Source: Bacteroidales bacterium (GTDB taxonomy: Bacteria > Bacteroidota > Bacteroidia > Bacteroidales > Muribaculaceae). Taken from it: a DNA stretch of 5,902 nucleotides. Positions 1-5,902 of the stretch are shown piece after piece. Made by a program: the position numbers and the translations under genes. Location: positions 1-5,902 of the forward strand of contig CAAEIL010000029.1 of the NCBI GenBank assembly GCA_900755985.1, read 5' to 3'. Under the pieces are notes generated by a model. The model saw only the letters and a list, made by a program, of their open reading frames with translations. It made no database searches and was not told the DNA's origin. Numbering within the stretch: the first letter of the stretch is position 1; each line of letters opens with the position of its first letter.

Positions 1-94
1 CAAAAAATGGATTCCTGCAGAGGTCATGAAGAAAGACCGGCAGCTTGTCGAAGCCGCCGGCCTTGATATTACGCCTGATTCAGGGATTTTATAG
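1..94 (+). CDS. C-terminal end of an unrecognised protein (5' part outside window)
   Basis: Codon phase begins at base 2 and runs 30 codons to a TAG at 92-94. The readable tail begins KKWIPAEVMKKDRQ and ends in LDITPDSGIL. Codon choice (GTC, GCC, GGC, CTT, GAT) resembles the other genes here, and the other rightward frame I read gives an arginine- and cysteine-rich, less protein-like product that soon stops. The tail is charged and amphipathic with no membrane segment. I do not recognise the family, and too little is present to assign a function. It converges on the kinase gene, whose stop codon is 44 bp away, so it is not part of that leftward operon. Confidence 0.65.
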   Translation, partial: KKWIPAEVMKKDRQLVEAAGLDITPDSGIL

Positions 95-138
95 TTTAAT
101 GTAAAAAGAAAGTTTTGTCAAGATTTGTCACATGAAGT
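95..138. other. Convergent intergenic spacer without a clear terminator
   Basis: This AT-rich 44-bp spacer separates the stop codons of two converging genes. It holds a 7-bp direct repeat, TTTGTCA at 114-120 and 124-130. I found no stable hairpin followed by a T-run on either strand. A short inverted repeat, CCTGA-T-TCAGG, lies just inside the end of the rightward gene at about 74-84, with GATTTTATAG following; as a terminator it would be weak. Confidence 0.4.
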
Positions 139-651
139 TCAGAGGCAAAAAGGATGTTCGTCGGACGTGGGGACTTCAAATCCTTGAAAGAAAGACATAA
201 GGTCACTATCAGGGATAATAATGTCGTTAGGACCGATGCCGGTACGTGTTGATAATCGGCTGTGCAGTGTTTCGTATGTAGCGCAGAGATAGACAAGCAC
301 CGGTACGATATTGTGCTTCATACAAATAGCACGTAGAGCATCGCGCCGCCGACGTTTGCAAAGTGTAGAATCTACTACGACCCGGCTTCCCGAACTTAAA
401 AGATGGTCCAGTTCACAGTCAATATGTGTGGCGGCTTCGGCAAATATTTTCTGTTGCTTTTCATGTGGCAATGAAGTGAAATCTCCGCCGTATATCTGCC
501 ATGCTATTTCGTCGGATGACAAACGGATATAGCCTGATTTTTCGAGTTTTTGGGAAAAATAAGTCTTTCCTGAGCCACTGATGCCACAAGTGAGAACAAT
601 TTGTGGATAGTCAGAAATCTTCAGAAATTCGTCAAAAAATTTTTCAGACAT
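139..651 (-). CDS. Small P-loop ATPase/kinase, AAA_33 (polynucleotide-kinase-like) family
   Basis: A 170-residue soluble protein made almost entirely of one P-loop kinase domain. The Walker A loop GISGSGKT is at residues 23-30. It is followed by LSSDEI (44-49), whose Asp is typical of this family, and by VVVDSTLCKRRRRDAL (91-106), the hydrophobic strand plus D-x-T and Arg-rich helix seen in polynucleotide-kinase-like enzymes. The end has a lid region with R132 and R136 and the family tail FEVPTSDE (158-165). Relatives phosphorylate small molecules or nucleic-acid 5' ends; the substrate cannot be read from the sequence. The length is normal for a stand-alone family member and all key motifs are intact. 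It starts 30 nt after the receptor stop and is probably co-transcribed. The ATG has only a weak GAG two bases upstream as ribosome site. Family confidence is high; the specific function is unknown. Confidence 0.9.
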   Translation of the reverse strand: MSEKFFDEFLKISDYPQIVLTCGISGSGKTYFSQKLEKSGYIRLSSDEIAWQIYGGDFTSLPHEKQQKIFAEAATHIDCELDHLLSSGSRVVVDSTLCKRRRRDALRAICMKHNIVPVLVYLCATYETLHSRLSTRTGIGPNDIIIPDSDLMSFFQGFEVPTSDEHPFCL

Positions 652-687
652 ATCTCAGGCTAATTAAAAATCTCAGGCTAATTAGAA
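652..687 (-). repeat. 18-bp tandem direct duplication across receptor stop and spacer
   Basis: Two adjacent 18-bp units occupy 652-669 and 670-687 and differ at one base. On the coding (minus) strand the upstream unit is TTCTAATTAGCCTGAGAT and the downstream unit TTTTAATTAGCCTGAGAT. The upstream unit contains the receptor's last codon (TTC, Phe) and TAA stop. The second copy repeats Phe-stop with a synonymous TTC/TTT difference and runs directly into the kinase ATG. The unit is six codons long, so the receptor frame meets several successive stops. It looks like a slippage duplication that lengthened the gap from 12 to 30 nt. Confidence 0.9.
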
Positions 688-2547
688 TTTCCACTCCAGA
701 CCGGCCATAAAAGTCGCTTTGGGCATAGGGAATCCATAGTTAATCTGGTATTTTGCAGCGGTGATGTTCTCCGCCTTGACAAAGAGTGTCAGGGGTTTGT
801 CGATAGCGAAAGTGTATGCAGCACGTGCATTAAGCAGAGCATAGTTCTCTTTGCTTTCTTCGGTGTTGAGCCCCCAGATGCCGATGCAGTCAAGCGAGAA
901 CTGCCATTGCCCCGGAGTAAAAACCACTTCTCCGAAAACTTTGTTTTTGGGAGCGCCCACAATACGTGTGTCAGTATGGAGATAGGCATAGTTGGCAGTC
1001 ACTGACCACTGTCGGTTGATGTCATAATTTGCATCAAGTTCGAAACCTTTATTGATAAAACTGCCGGTATTGACATTACGAGGACGACCATCGACACGTA
1101 TGGTCTGAATCATATCTTTCCCATTAATGTAATACAGTGATAAGCCAATATTTAGTTTTTGACCAAGTAGCCATTGTCTGAGTTCGACTTCGTAGTTGTC
1201 CATCATTTCGGGTTTAAGATCAGGATTGCGAGGCGGATACATATATAGCTCGCGAATATTAGGCGAACGGAACCCTTTGGCATAACTGAATTTCAGACGG
1301 TTTGATGGCATTGGCCTTAGTACAAATCCGGACTGTGGAATCCATTGGTTGCCGAATTGGGACGAGTGTTCGAGGCGAACACCAGCATTAAGGCTGAGTA
1401 TATTGCGAGCAAAAGTCTGTTGCATCATGACATAACAGGCAATTTCATTGATATGTTTGTTGACAATAGGCTCTTCATCCTGACTTGTCTTGTCAGTGTT
1501 GTAGGCACGGCCACCATAATGCTTAAGGTCAACACCGAGACTCAGATCGTTATCGGTCCATGGCTTAACAGTCTGATAAAGCGTGACCCCCATATTGTAA
1601 TCTTTCGAGTGAAAAAGATATGTCCGAGGATTGTTGTCAGAGTCCAGACCGTCATCTATGTCGTGTTTGCCCCAGTTATAATATGCCTGAATGCCTCCCG
1701 AGCTAATATCATAATGGTTTTTGACAAATACCGATGTTGTAATACGGATTTGTTTAGCCCACATTCCTAATGGAATCTCACGATAGACTGAGCCGGGGTT
1801 GTCTGCCCGCGTTTCTGTAATAATAATATTGGCACCGGCCTCCCAATGGCGTGAAATACCATAGCTGAGCGAAGCATATTGATTAGCGAGCCAATATCCC
1901 ATACCTTGGCGCGAACCGTCGCTTCGTTCGTATGAAGCAGCAGCAAGGACATTCCAACCTTTATGTTTATAAGCGGCATTGAGTCCGTACTTCATTGTCC
2001 CGTAGCTTCCGGCTATCCCACGGAGACTGCTATTGAAACCATCTTTTTTTGCGCGAGAGGTGATAAGGTTGACCGAACCACCCATTGCGCCCGACCCATA
2101 GAGCAATGACGCCGGGCCGCTGACTACCTCGACACGCTGTACATCATTGGTAACATACGTATCGGGAAGCGAATGGCCAAAAATTCCGGCCCACTGCGGT
2201 TGTCCGTCTATGAGAAAGAGAACTTTTCCGACTCCTCCTACACCGCGTATGGTAACCGAACCGGCCGAACCTCCGCTTACCCCATATCCGGCAAGTCCGC
2301 GTTCGGTGACAAACATACCGGGTATACGGGTCTGCAGTACAGGAAGTACATTGCTCGCGGTGCTGTTTTCTATAGTATGGCTGTCTACAATCTTCACATC
2401 AAGCGGCAGAAGTGGAACAGGAGCTTTAGCTGCGGATTCAGTCACAACGATTTCGCCGAGTACACGTGTCGTGTCAGACAAATTTATTCCGGAAGGATAT
2501 GCAGCAAATGTAGAAAGAACAGCGATAGAAGCAAGATGAGCCTTCAT
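682..2547 (-). CDS. TonB-dependent outer-membrane receptor (BtuB/siderophore-receptor type)
   Basis: A 621-residue outer-membrane active transporter that would import a scarce ligand using TonB-ExbB-ExbD energy. Residues 1 to about 20 form a Sec signal peptide with a hydrophobic core. A TonB-box-like EIVVTES lies at 32-38. The plug domain (about 45-165) shows VTIRGVGG (98-105), VLFLIDGQPQ (109-118) and the hallmark VEVVSGPASLLYGSGAMGG (139-157). The rest is a beta-barrel with SYAKGFRSPNIRELY (421-435), NPDLKPE (441-447), and a terminal Phe (EWKF) as expected for Bam-mediated insertion. The size is close to BtuB and small siderophore receptors. It lacks the N-terminal carboxypeptidase-like domain of SusC-type receptors, and no SusD partner is nearby. 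No cobalamin riboswitch fits in the 72-bp upstream gap. Ligand unknown; cobalamin, haem or iron chelates are possibilities. The ATG start is supported by the signal peptide. Confidence 0.95.
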   Translation of the reverse strand: MKAHLASIAVLSTFAAYPSGINLSDTTRVLGEIVVTESAAKAPVPLLPLDVKIVDSHTIENSTASNVLPVLQTRIPGMFVTERGLAGYGVSGGSAGSVTIRGVGGVGKVLFLIDGQPQWAGIFGHSLPDTYVTNDVQRVEVVSGPASLLYGSGAMGGSVNLITSRAKKDGFNSSLRGIAGSYGTMKYGLNAAYKHKGWNVLAAASYERSDGSRQGMGYWLANQYASLSYGISRHWEAGANIIITETRADNPGSVYREIPLGMWAKQIRITTSVFVKNHYDISSGGIQAYYNWGKHDIDDGLDSDNNPRTYLFHSKDYNMGVTLYQTVKPWTDNDLSLGVDLKHYGGRAYNTDKTSQDEEPIVNKHINEIACYVMMQQTFARNILSLNAGVRLEHSSQFGNQWIPQSGFVLRPMPSNRLKFSYAKGFRSPNIRELYMYPPRNPDLKPEMMDNYEVELRQWLLGQKLNIGLSLYYINGKDMIQTIRVDGRPRNVNTGSFINKGFELDANYDINRQWSVTANYAYLHTDTRIVGAPKNKVFGEVVFTPGQWQFSLDCIGIWGLNTEESKENYALLNARAAYTFAIDKPLTLFVKAENITAAKYQINYGFPMPKATFMAGLEWKF

Positions 2548-2560
2548 TGTCGTATAATTA

Positions 2561-2603
2561 GAAAAACGCGAAAGGATGGCATTGCGAGCCCTTCCTTTCG
2601 CGT
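2561..2603 (-). terminator. Intrinsic-terminator-like hairpin between alaS and the receptor gene
   Basis: Perfect 11-bp arms ACGCGAAAGGA (2566-2576) and TCCTTTCGCGT (2593-2603) pair. GGC (2578-2580) with GCC (2588-2590) can extend the stem across a small internal loop, leaving a 7-nt loop. Read leftward, the second arm runs into a TTTTT tract (2562-2566, its first T being the last base of the arm). No T-run exists on the rightward side, so it is directional and suits the end of alaS, whose stop is 16 nt before the stem. It ends only 18 nt before the receptor ATG, so it may instead act as an attenuator or leader structure for that gene. Confidence 0.8.
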
Positions 2604-2619
2604 CAGATTTGGATTATAG

Positions 2620-5247
2620 TCAGATAGCGGCCTCGATGGCTTCGAGGGCCAGCGACAGCCCTTCACGGTCTTTGCCGCCGGCCTGAGCGAAACCGGGTTG
2701 ACCACCGCCACCGCCCTTTATAAATTTGGCAGCTTCGCGAACAATTTTACCGGCATTGAGCCCCGATTTGACAAGGTCGTCGGTGAGCGCTATAGTCAGC
2801 AATGGTTTGCCTGAGCCATCGATTGTTGCAGCGATGAAGGCTGTATTTTCAGGCGAATTCTGACGTACTGTCATAGCCGTATTGCGGACAATCTCGGGAA
2901 TACGCACGCCGGTAAGGATGACCAAACGGACACCGTTGACAATTTTCGACTTTTCAAGCAAGGTTGCGGCTAAGGCTGTAGTACGTTCCTTCATTGCATC
3001 TTCGACCTGATGACGGAGTTCAGCATTTTCGTCAATAGACTTGCGCAGTGCGGCTATGATATTGGGGGCGTTGTTAAGCATGGCACTAATTTCTCGCATG
3101 TTGGTCTGTATAGTGTCCATCAGTTCTTCAACCTTCGGACCGGTAAGCGCCTCAATACGACGGATGCCGGCAGCGATAGATGATTCGGAAATAATGCGGA
3201 GCATGCCGATGTTGCCAGTGTTGGCTGCATGGACGCCGCCACATAGTTCAATCGAGTCGCCAAAGCGTATTACGCGGACTTTATCACCGTATTTTTCGCC
3301 AAAGAGAGCCATTGCGCCCATATCGCGTGCCTTATCAATTGGTACTTCGCGATGCTCGTCAAGAGGTAGAGCCTTACGAATTTCAATATTGACAAGTTTC
3401 TCGACCTCCGAGATTTGCTCGGGCGTAAGTTTCTGGAAATGCGAGAAATCGAAGCGTAGAATATCCGGCGATACAAACGAACCTTTTTGTTCGACGTGTG
3501 TGCCGAGTACATGACGCAGGGCGGCGTGCAACAAGTGTGTCGCTGTATGGTTGGCGGACGAAGCTGCACGAGCTTCGGTATCTATTGCTGCAGTGAATAC
3601 CGCTGAGGTATTAGAAGGCAGTTTGGTCGTGAGATGGACGCCGATACCGTTTTCGCGTTTTGTGTCATATATTTCAGTGACCTCGCCGGTGACTTTATCG
3701 GTCAAAGTGCCTCGGTCGCCGACCTGACCACCCATTTCGGCATAGAATGGAGTGTAGTCTAAGATTATCTGATAGAATTCGCGATTCTTCTGTTTGACAT
3801 GTCGGTAGCGTAAGATTTTACTCTCTGTCTCCATCTCGTCGTATCCCACAAACTGCTGCTCGCCTTGGTTTATTATTACCCAGTCGGAAGCTTCGACAGC
3901 AGCAGCGTTGCGAGCTCGCGATTTCTGCTCAGCCATTTCCTTGTCAAACCCTTTTTGGTCAAGAGTCATGCCATTTTCTTTAAGAATTAGAAGTGTAAGG
4001 TCGAGCGGGAAACCGTAAGTGTCGTATAGTGTGAAAGCGTCTTTGCCAGAGATTTCGTTTTTGCCATCCTTTTTTGCTTTTGAAATAACGGTGTCAAGCA
4101 AAGCTATGCCCTTGTCGAGGGTGCGCAAGAACGCGTCTTCCTCCTCTTTAATAACGCGCATTATAAGTTCGCGCTGAGCGGGAAGTTCGGGATAAGCTTC
4201 GCCCATCGACTCGATAAGAGTATCGACAAGCCTATACATGAAAGCTTGTTTTTGAGCGAGGAATGTGTAAGCGTAACGGACTGCTCGGCGAAGTATTCGG
4301 CGGATAACATAACCGGCTTTTGCATTAGAAGGCAACTGAGAATCGGCAATAGAGAAAGCGATAGTGCGCACATGGTCGGCAATGACACGCATAGCGATGT
4401 CAACTTTAGGGTCATCGCCGTATTTCTTGCCGGACATTTCGGCAATTTTGTTGATGAGGGGAGTAAAGACATCGGTGTCATAATTCGAAGTCTTGCCTTG
4501 AAGAGCCATACAGAGACGCTCAAAGCCCATGCCGGTATCTATAACACGGGCGGGCAGCGCCTCAAGCGAGCCGTCAGCCTTGCGGTTGTACTGCATGAAG
4601 ACAAGGTTCCAAATCTCGATAACCTGAGGATGGTCTTTGTTGACAAGCTCGGCACCTGGAGTGGTCTTGCGTTCTTCTTCGGGACGAAGGTCAATATGAA
4701 TTTCAGAACATGGACCGCAAGGACCGGTATCGCCCATTTCCCAGAAATTGTCATGCTTGTTGCCGTTGATAATGTGGTCGGTGGGCAGATGTTTCTGCCA
4801 CATGGCAGCTGCCTCGTTGTCACGTTCAAGACCTTCGGTCGGCGAGCCTTCGAATACAGTAGCATAGAGATTTTCGGGATTGAGTCCGAGCACATCGACA
4901 AGATATTCCCAAGCCCAGTCAATAGCCTCGGCCTTGAAATAATCGCCGAACGACCAGTTGCCCAGCATCTCGAACATAGTATGATGATAGGTATCCATTC
5001 CAACTTCTTCAAGGTCGTTGTGTTTGCCGCTGACTCGCAGACATTTCTGCGAGTCGGCCACACGGCGGCTCTGAGGGATCTTGTTACCGAGAATAATGTC
5101 CTTGAACTGGTTCATGCCTGCATTAGTGAACATAAGTGTAGGGTCATCCTTGATGACCATCGGAGCAGACGGAACAATGCGGTGTCCTTTGGATTCGAAG
5201 AATTTTTTGAACGATTCGCGAATCTGTTTAGCTGTGAGCGTGCTCAT
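2620..5247 (-). CDS. alaS: Alanyl-tRNA synthetase
   Basis: This cytoplasmic class II enzyme charges tRNA-Ala with alanine and hydrolyses mischarged Ser/Gly-tRNA-Ala. The product is 875 residues, a full bacterial length. The N-terminal catalytic core (about 1-240) includes SAPMVIKDDPTLMFTNAGMN (27-46), the SQKCLRVSGKHNDLEEVG segment (66-83), TGPCGPCSEIH (174-184) and DTGMGFERL (237-245). The editing domain carries the zinc ligands H567 and H571 (HTATH) and C669 and H673 (CGGVH). The C-Ala domain ends with the glycine-rich GGGGGQPGFAQAGGKD (845-860). A longer reading from TTG at 5289 is possible but begins inside the promoter -7 box. The ATG at 5247 starts MSTLTAKQIRESF, the usual N-terminus, and is preferred. 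There is no frameshift or missing catalytic residue. The inferred leader of about 34 nt is too short for a T-box. Confidence 0.98.
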   Translation of the reverse strand: MSTLTAKQIRESFKKFFESKGHRIVPSAPMVIKDDPTLMFTNAGMNQFKDIILGNKIPQSRRVADSQKCLRVSGKHNDLEEVGMDTYHHTMFEMLGNWSFGDYFKAEAIDWAWEYLVDVLGLNPENLYATVFEGSPTEGLERDNEAAAMWQKHLPTDHIINGNKHDNFWEMGDTGPCGPCSEIHIDLRPEEERKTTPGAELVNKDHPQVIEIWNLVFMQYNRKADGSLEALPARVIDTGMGFERLCMALQGKTSNYDTDVFTPLINKIAEMSGKKYGDDPKVDIAMRVIADHVRTIAFSIADSQLPSNAKAGYVIRRILRRAVRYAYTFLAQKQAFMYRLVDTLIESMGEAYPELPAQRELIMRVIKEEEDAFLRTLDKGIALLDTVISKAKKDGKNEISGKDAFTLYDTYGFPLDLTLLILKENGMTLDQKGFDKEMAEQKSRARNAAAVEASDWVIINQGEQQFVGYDEMETESKILRYRHVKQKNREFYQIILDYTPFYAEMGGQVGDRGTLTDKVTGEVTEIYDTKRENGIGVHLTTKLPSNTSAVFTAAIDTEARAASSANHTATHLLHAALRHVLGTHVEQKGSFVSPDILRFDFSHFQKLTPEQISEVEKLVNIEIRKALPLDEHREVPIDKARDMGAMALFGEKYGDKVRVIRFGDSIELCGGVHAANTGNIGMLRIISESSIAAGIRRIEALTGPKVEELMDTIQTNMREISAMLNNAPNIIAALRKSIDENAELRHQVEDAMKERTTALAATLLEKSKIVNGVRLVILTGVRIPEIVRNTAMTVRQNSPENTAFIAATIDGSGKPLLTIALTDDLVKSGLNAGKIVREAAKFIKGGGGGQPGFAQAGGKDREGLSLALEAIEAAI

Positions 5248-5286
5248 ATAATATATGTGTGAATTGATTTTTTCAGTTTCAAGGTG

Positions 5287-5318
5287 CAAAAGTAGTGGAA
5301 AGTTAGTAAATTTGCAAA
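5287..5318 (-). promoter_or_regulatory. Bacteroidetes-type promoter for alaS
   Basis: Read leftward, a -33 element TTTG (5318-5315) is followed after exactly 20 bp by TACTTTTG (5294-5287), a perfect match to the Bacteroidetes -7 consensus TAnnTTTG. Transcription should begin near 5281, giving a leader of about 34 nt that is A/T-rich just before the ATG at 5247. The position of this promoter also rules against the longer alaS reading, since its TTG would lie in the -7 box. Confidence 0.8.
5307..5314 (+). promoter_or_regulatory. Probable -7 box of the MerR-type gene promoter
   Basis: TAAATTTG matches the Bacteroidetes -7 consensus TAnnTTTG exactly and points rightward. It would start transcription near 5320, about 30 nt before the ATG at 5351. 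The expected -33 TTTG is poor: the bases 20 bp upstream are GGTG (5283-5286). It could therefore be a weak or activator-dependent promoter. The box abuts the alaS -33 element, together forming the palindrome TTTGCAAA (5311-5318). Confidence 0.5.
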
Positions 5319-5335
5319 AAAATTAGCATTACAGC

Positions 5336-5347
5336 CCTTATGTAAGG
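5336..5347 (+). promoter_or_regulatory. Interrupted palindrome before the MerR-type start (possible operator or ribosome-site hairpin)
   Basis: CCTTA-TG-TAAGG is a 5-bp inverted repeat with a 2-bp centre that ends three bases before the ATG. The right arm supplies AAGG, the only Shine-Dalgarno-like sequence here, although the 3-nt spacing is short. It could be a dimer-binding site for the regulator or a chance repeat. A 2-nt loop is too tight for a stable RNA hairpin with all five pairs. Confidence 0.3.
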
Positions 5348-5350
5348 TTT

Positions 5351-5689
5351 ATGGATAGCTTTGAGAAAAAATATTATCGTATACGCGAGGTAGCCGAAAT
5401 CTTAAACCTGCCTGCATCGACTCTTCGCTTCTGGGAGTCGCGTTTTACTATCATAAAGCCTCGGCGCAACGACCATGGAACACGCTATTATACTCCGAAT
5501 GATATCGAGACTATACGCATGATACATTATCTTGTTAAAGAGAAAGGTCTGCGTCTCGAAGCTGCTCAGGACGAAATACGCCGCAACCGCGAGGGCGTCA
5601 CCAAACGCTTTAAAGCAATCGAGCGGCTGCGGAAAGTACGAGACAAACTCAACGAACTACTTGATGCTCTGAATCACCGTCCCGACTGA
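5351..5689 (+). CDS. MerR-family transcriptional regulator, short form
   Basis: A 112-residue DNA-binding protein. The winged helix-turn-helix of the MerR family is clear: YYRIREVAEILNLPASTLRFW (8-28) forms the helix-turn-helix, RNDHGTRYYTPNDIETI (39-55) the wing, and IHYLVKEKGLRLEAAQDEI (58-76) the second helical pair. A charged helix at about 84-107 (ERLRKVRDKLNELLDAL) should form the antiparallel dimer coiled coil. The protein then ends, with no C-terminal ligand-binding domain and no cysteine at all, so sensing of metal or redox in the classical MerR way is unlikely. MerR proteins act by distorting DNA between promoter elements. It is divergent from alaS with 103 bp between the start codons. 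Its targets and signal are unknown; autoregulation is plausible. Confidence 0.93.
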   Translation: MDSFEKKYYRIREVAEILNLPASTLRFWESRFTIIKPRRNDHGTRYYTPNDIETIRMIHYLVKEKGLRLEAAQDEIRRNREGVTKRFKAIERLRKVRDKLNELLDALNHRPD

Positions 5690-5816
5690 CAGGATGCGTG
5701 GCTGGCCAATACCGTATATCCCTGAGATATCGTCGATTATTCAGACTCTTTTTGTCTGTTATGTTTAGTTATTGACAGTCTTTTGGATACTCATTGGCGC
5801 AGTCTGTCTCGCCCTG
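5690..5816. other. Non-coding spacer after the MerR-type gene
   Basis: No convincing ORF is present. A weak hairpin, CAGAC-TCTTTTT-GTCTG (5742-5758), followed by TTATGTTTAG, might end the MerR-type transcript, but a 5-bp stem is marginal. TATGTTTA (5760-5767) resembles a rightward -7 box but lacks its final G and has no TTTG at the right distance. I cannot identify a promoter for any gene to the right. Confidence 0.4.
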
Positions 5817-5843
5817 AAAAAAGTTGACTCATAAAAGAGTCAA
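5817..5843 (-). terminator. Hairpin with leftward T-run, possible terminator
   Basis: Perfect 7-bp arms TTGACTC (5824-5830) and GAGTCAA (5837-5843) enclose the 6-nt loop ATAAAA. Read leftward, the stem is followed by C and six T's (complement of A6 at 5817-5822), the layout of an intrinsic terminator for a transcript entering from the right. Read rightward there is no T-run. The stem has only three G-C pairs, so it would be modest in strength. Confidence 0.45.
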
Positions 5844-5847
5844 AGAG

Positions 5848-5902
5848 ATGATAAAATTTCAGAGTTTGCCCCGCAGTAAACGTATAGCGATTCGGGAGGA
5901 AG
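5848..5902 (+). CDS. Possible N-terminus of an unrecognised protein, cut by window end
   Basis: An ATG at 5848 opens 18 codons without a stop to the window edge, beginning MIKFQSLPRSKR. The A-rich surroundings and early ATA-AAA-TTT codons resemble a Bacteroidetes start region, but there is no properly spaced ribosome site and no good promoter upstream. The frame is closed by TGA at 5815-5817, with TTG at 5824 as an alternative start. The opposite strand could instead hold the end of a leftward gene: one frame reads RIAIRLLRGKL then TGA (5861-5859), and the T-run orientation of the adjacent hairpin favours that. At most one reading is real. No family is recognised. Confidence 0.35.
   Translation, partial: MIKFQSLPRSKRIAIREE

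Noticed and set aside
114..130. Direct repeat TTTGTCA twice, considered as a regulatory site or the start of an array
   Set aside because: There are only two 7-bp copies in an AT-rich convergent spacer, with no further units and no neighbouring gene start to regulate.
2147..2619. Rightward ORFs of 130 and 148 codons antisense to the receptor 5' end
   Set aside because: They mirror the plug-domain coding sequence, have low-complexity composition (Pro/Thr/Ser or Lys/Arg/Ser rich) and overlap each other in different frames.
2548..2619. Cobalamin riboswitch upstream of the BtuB-like receptor
   Set aside because: The gap is only 72 bp, mostly one simple hairpin. A cobalamin riboswitch needs a much longer, multi-branched structure, and no B12-box-like segment is visible.
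4246..5262. A 338-codon rightward ORF opposite alaS
   Set aside because: It lies antisense to a fully motif-verified alaS. Its translation has no recognisable domain and it lacks a promoter or ribosome site. It is a shadow of alaS codon usage.
5248..5286. T-box or other amino-acid-responsive leader for alaS
   Set aside because: The inferred leader is about 34 nt, A/T-rich and without a stem. It is far too short for a T-box.
5248..5289. N-terminal extension of alaS by 14 residues from TTG at 5289
   Set aside because: The TTG is part of the -7 promoter box, so it would not be on the transcript. The family N-terminus begins at the ATG at 5247.

Overview
The window looks like ordinary chromosome from a member of the Bacteroidales. 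A Muribaculaceae-type gut bacterium is my best guess, but it is a guess from sequence style, not a match. Three things support the phylum. Upstream of alaS there is an exact Bacteroidetes-type promoter (TTTG, 20 bp, TACTTTTG). The proteins read like Bacteroidetes orthologues. Start codons mostly lack good Shine-Dalgarno sites and sit in A-rich context.

Layout from left to right: (1) the last 30 codons of an unrecognised rightward gene (to 94); (2) a leftward block, read from the right as alaS (alanyl-tRNA synthetase, 5247 to 2620), a 621-residue TonB-dependent outer-membrane receptor (2547 to 682) and a small P-loop kinase of the AAA_33 / polynucleotide-kinase-like type (651 to 139); (3) a 103-bp divergent control region (5248-5350); (4) a rightward 112-residue MerR-type regulator (5351-5689); (5) a 158-bp spacer and an unresolved right edge that holds a hairpin and the possible start of another gene.

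How the parts may work together: alaS and the MerR-type gene share a compact divergent promoter region. The -7 box of one abuts the -33 box of the other at TTTGCAAA, so polymerase could hardly occupy both at once. After alaS, a strong hairpin followed by five T's lies only 18 nt before the receptor start codon. The receptor and kinase would therefore be expressed by read-through, by a promoter I cannot see, or through control at this hairpin. Receptor and kinase are 30 nt apart and probably co-transcribed. An 18-bp tandem duplication spans the receptor stop codon and the spacer.

I see no CRISPR array, tRNA, rRNA, insertion sequence, riboswitch or defence island. I found no convincing new system. 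The most unusual items are the overlapping divergent promoters, the hairpin between alaS and the receptor, the pairing of an orphan receptor with a small kinase, and the in-frame 18-bp duplication.
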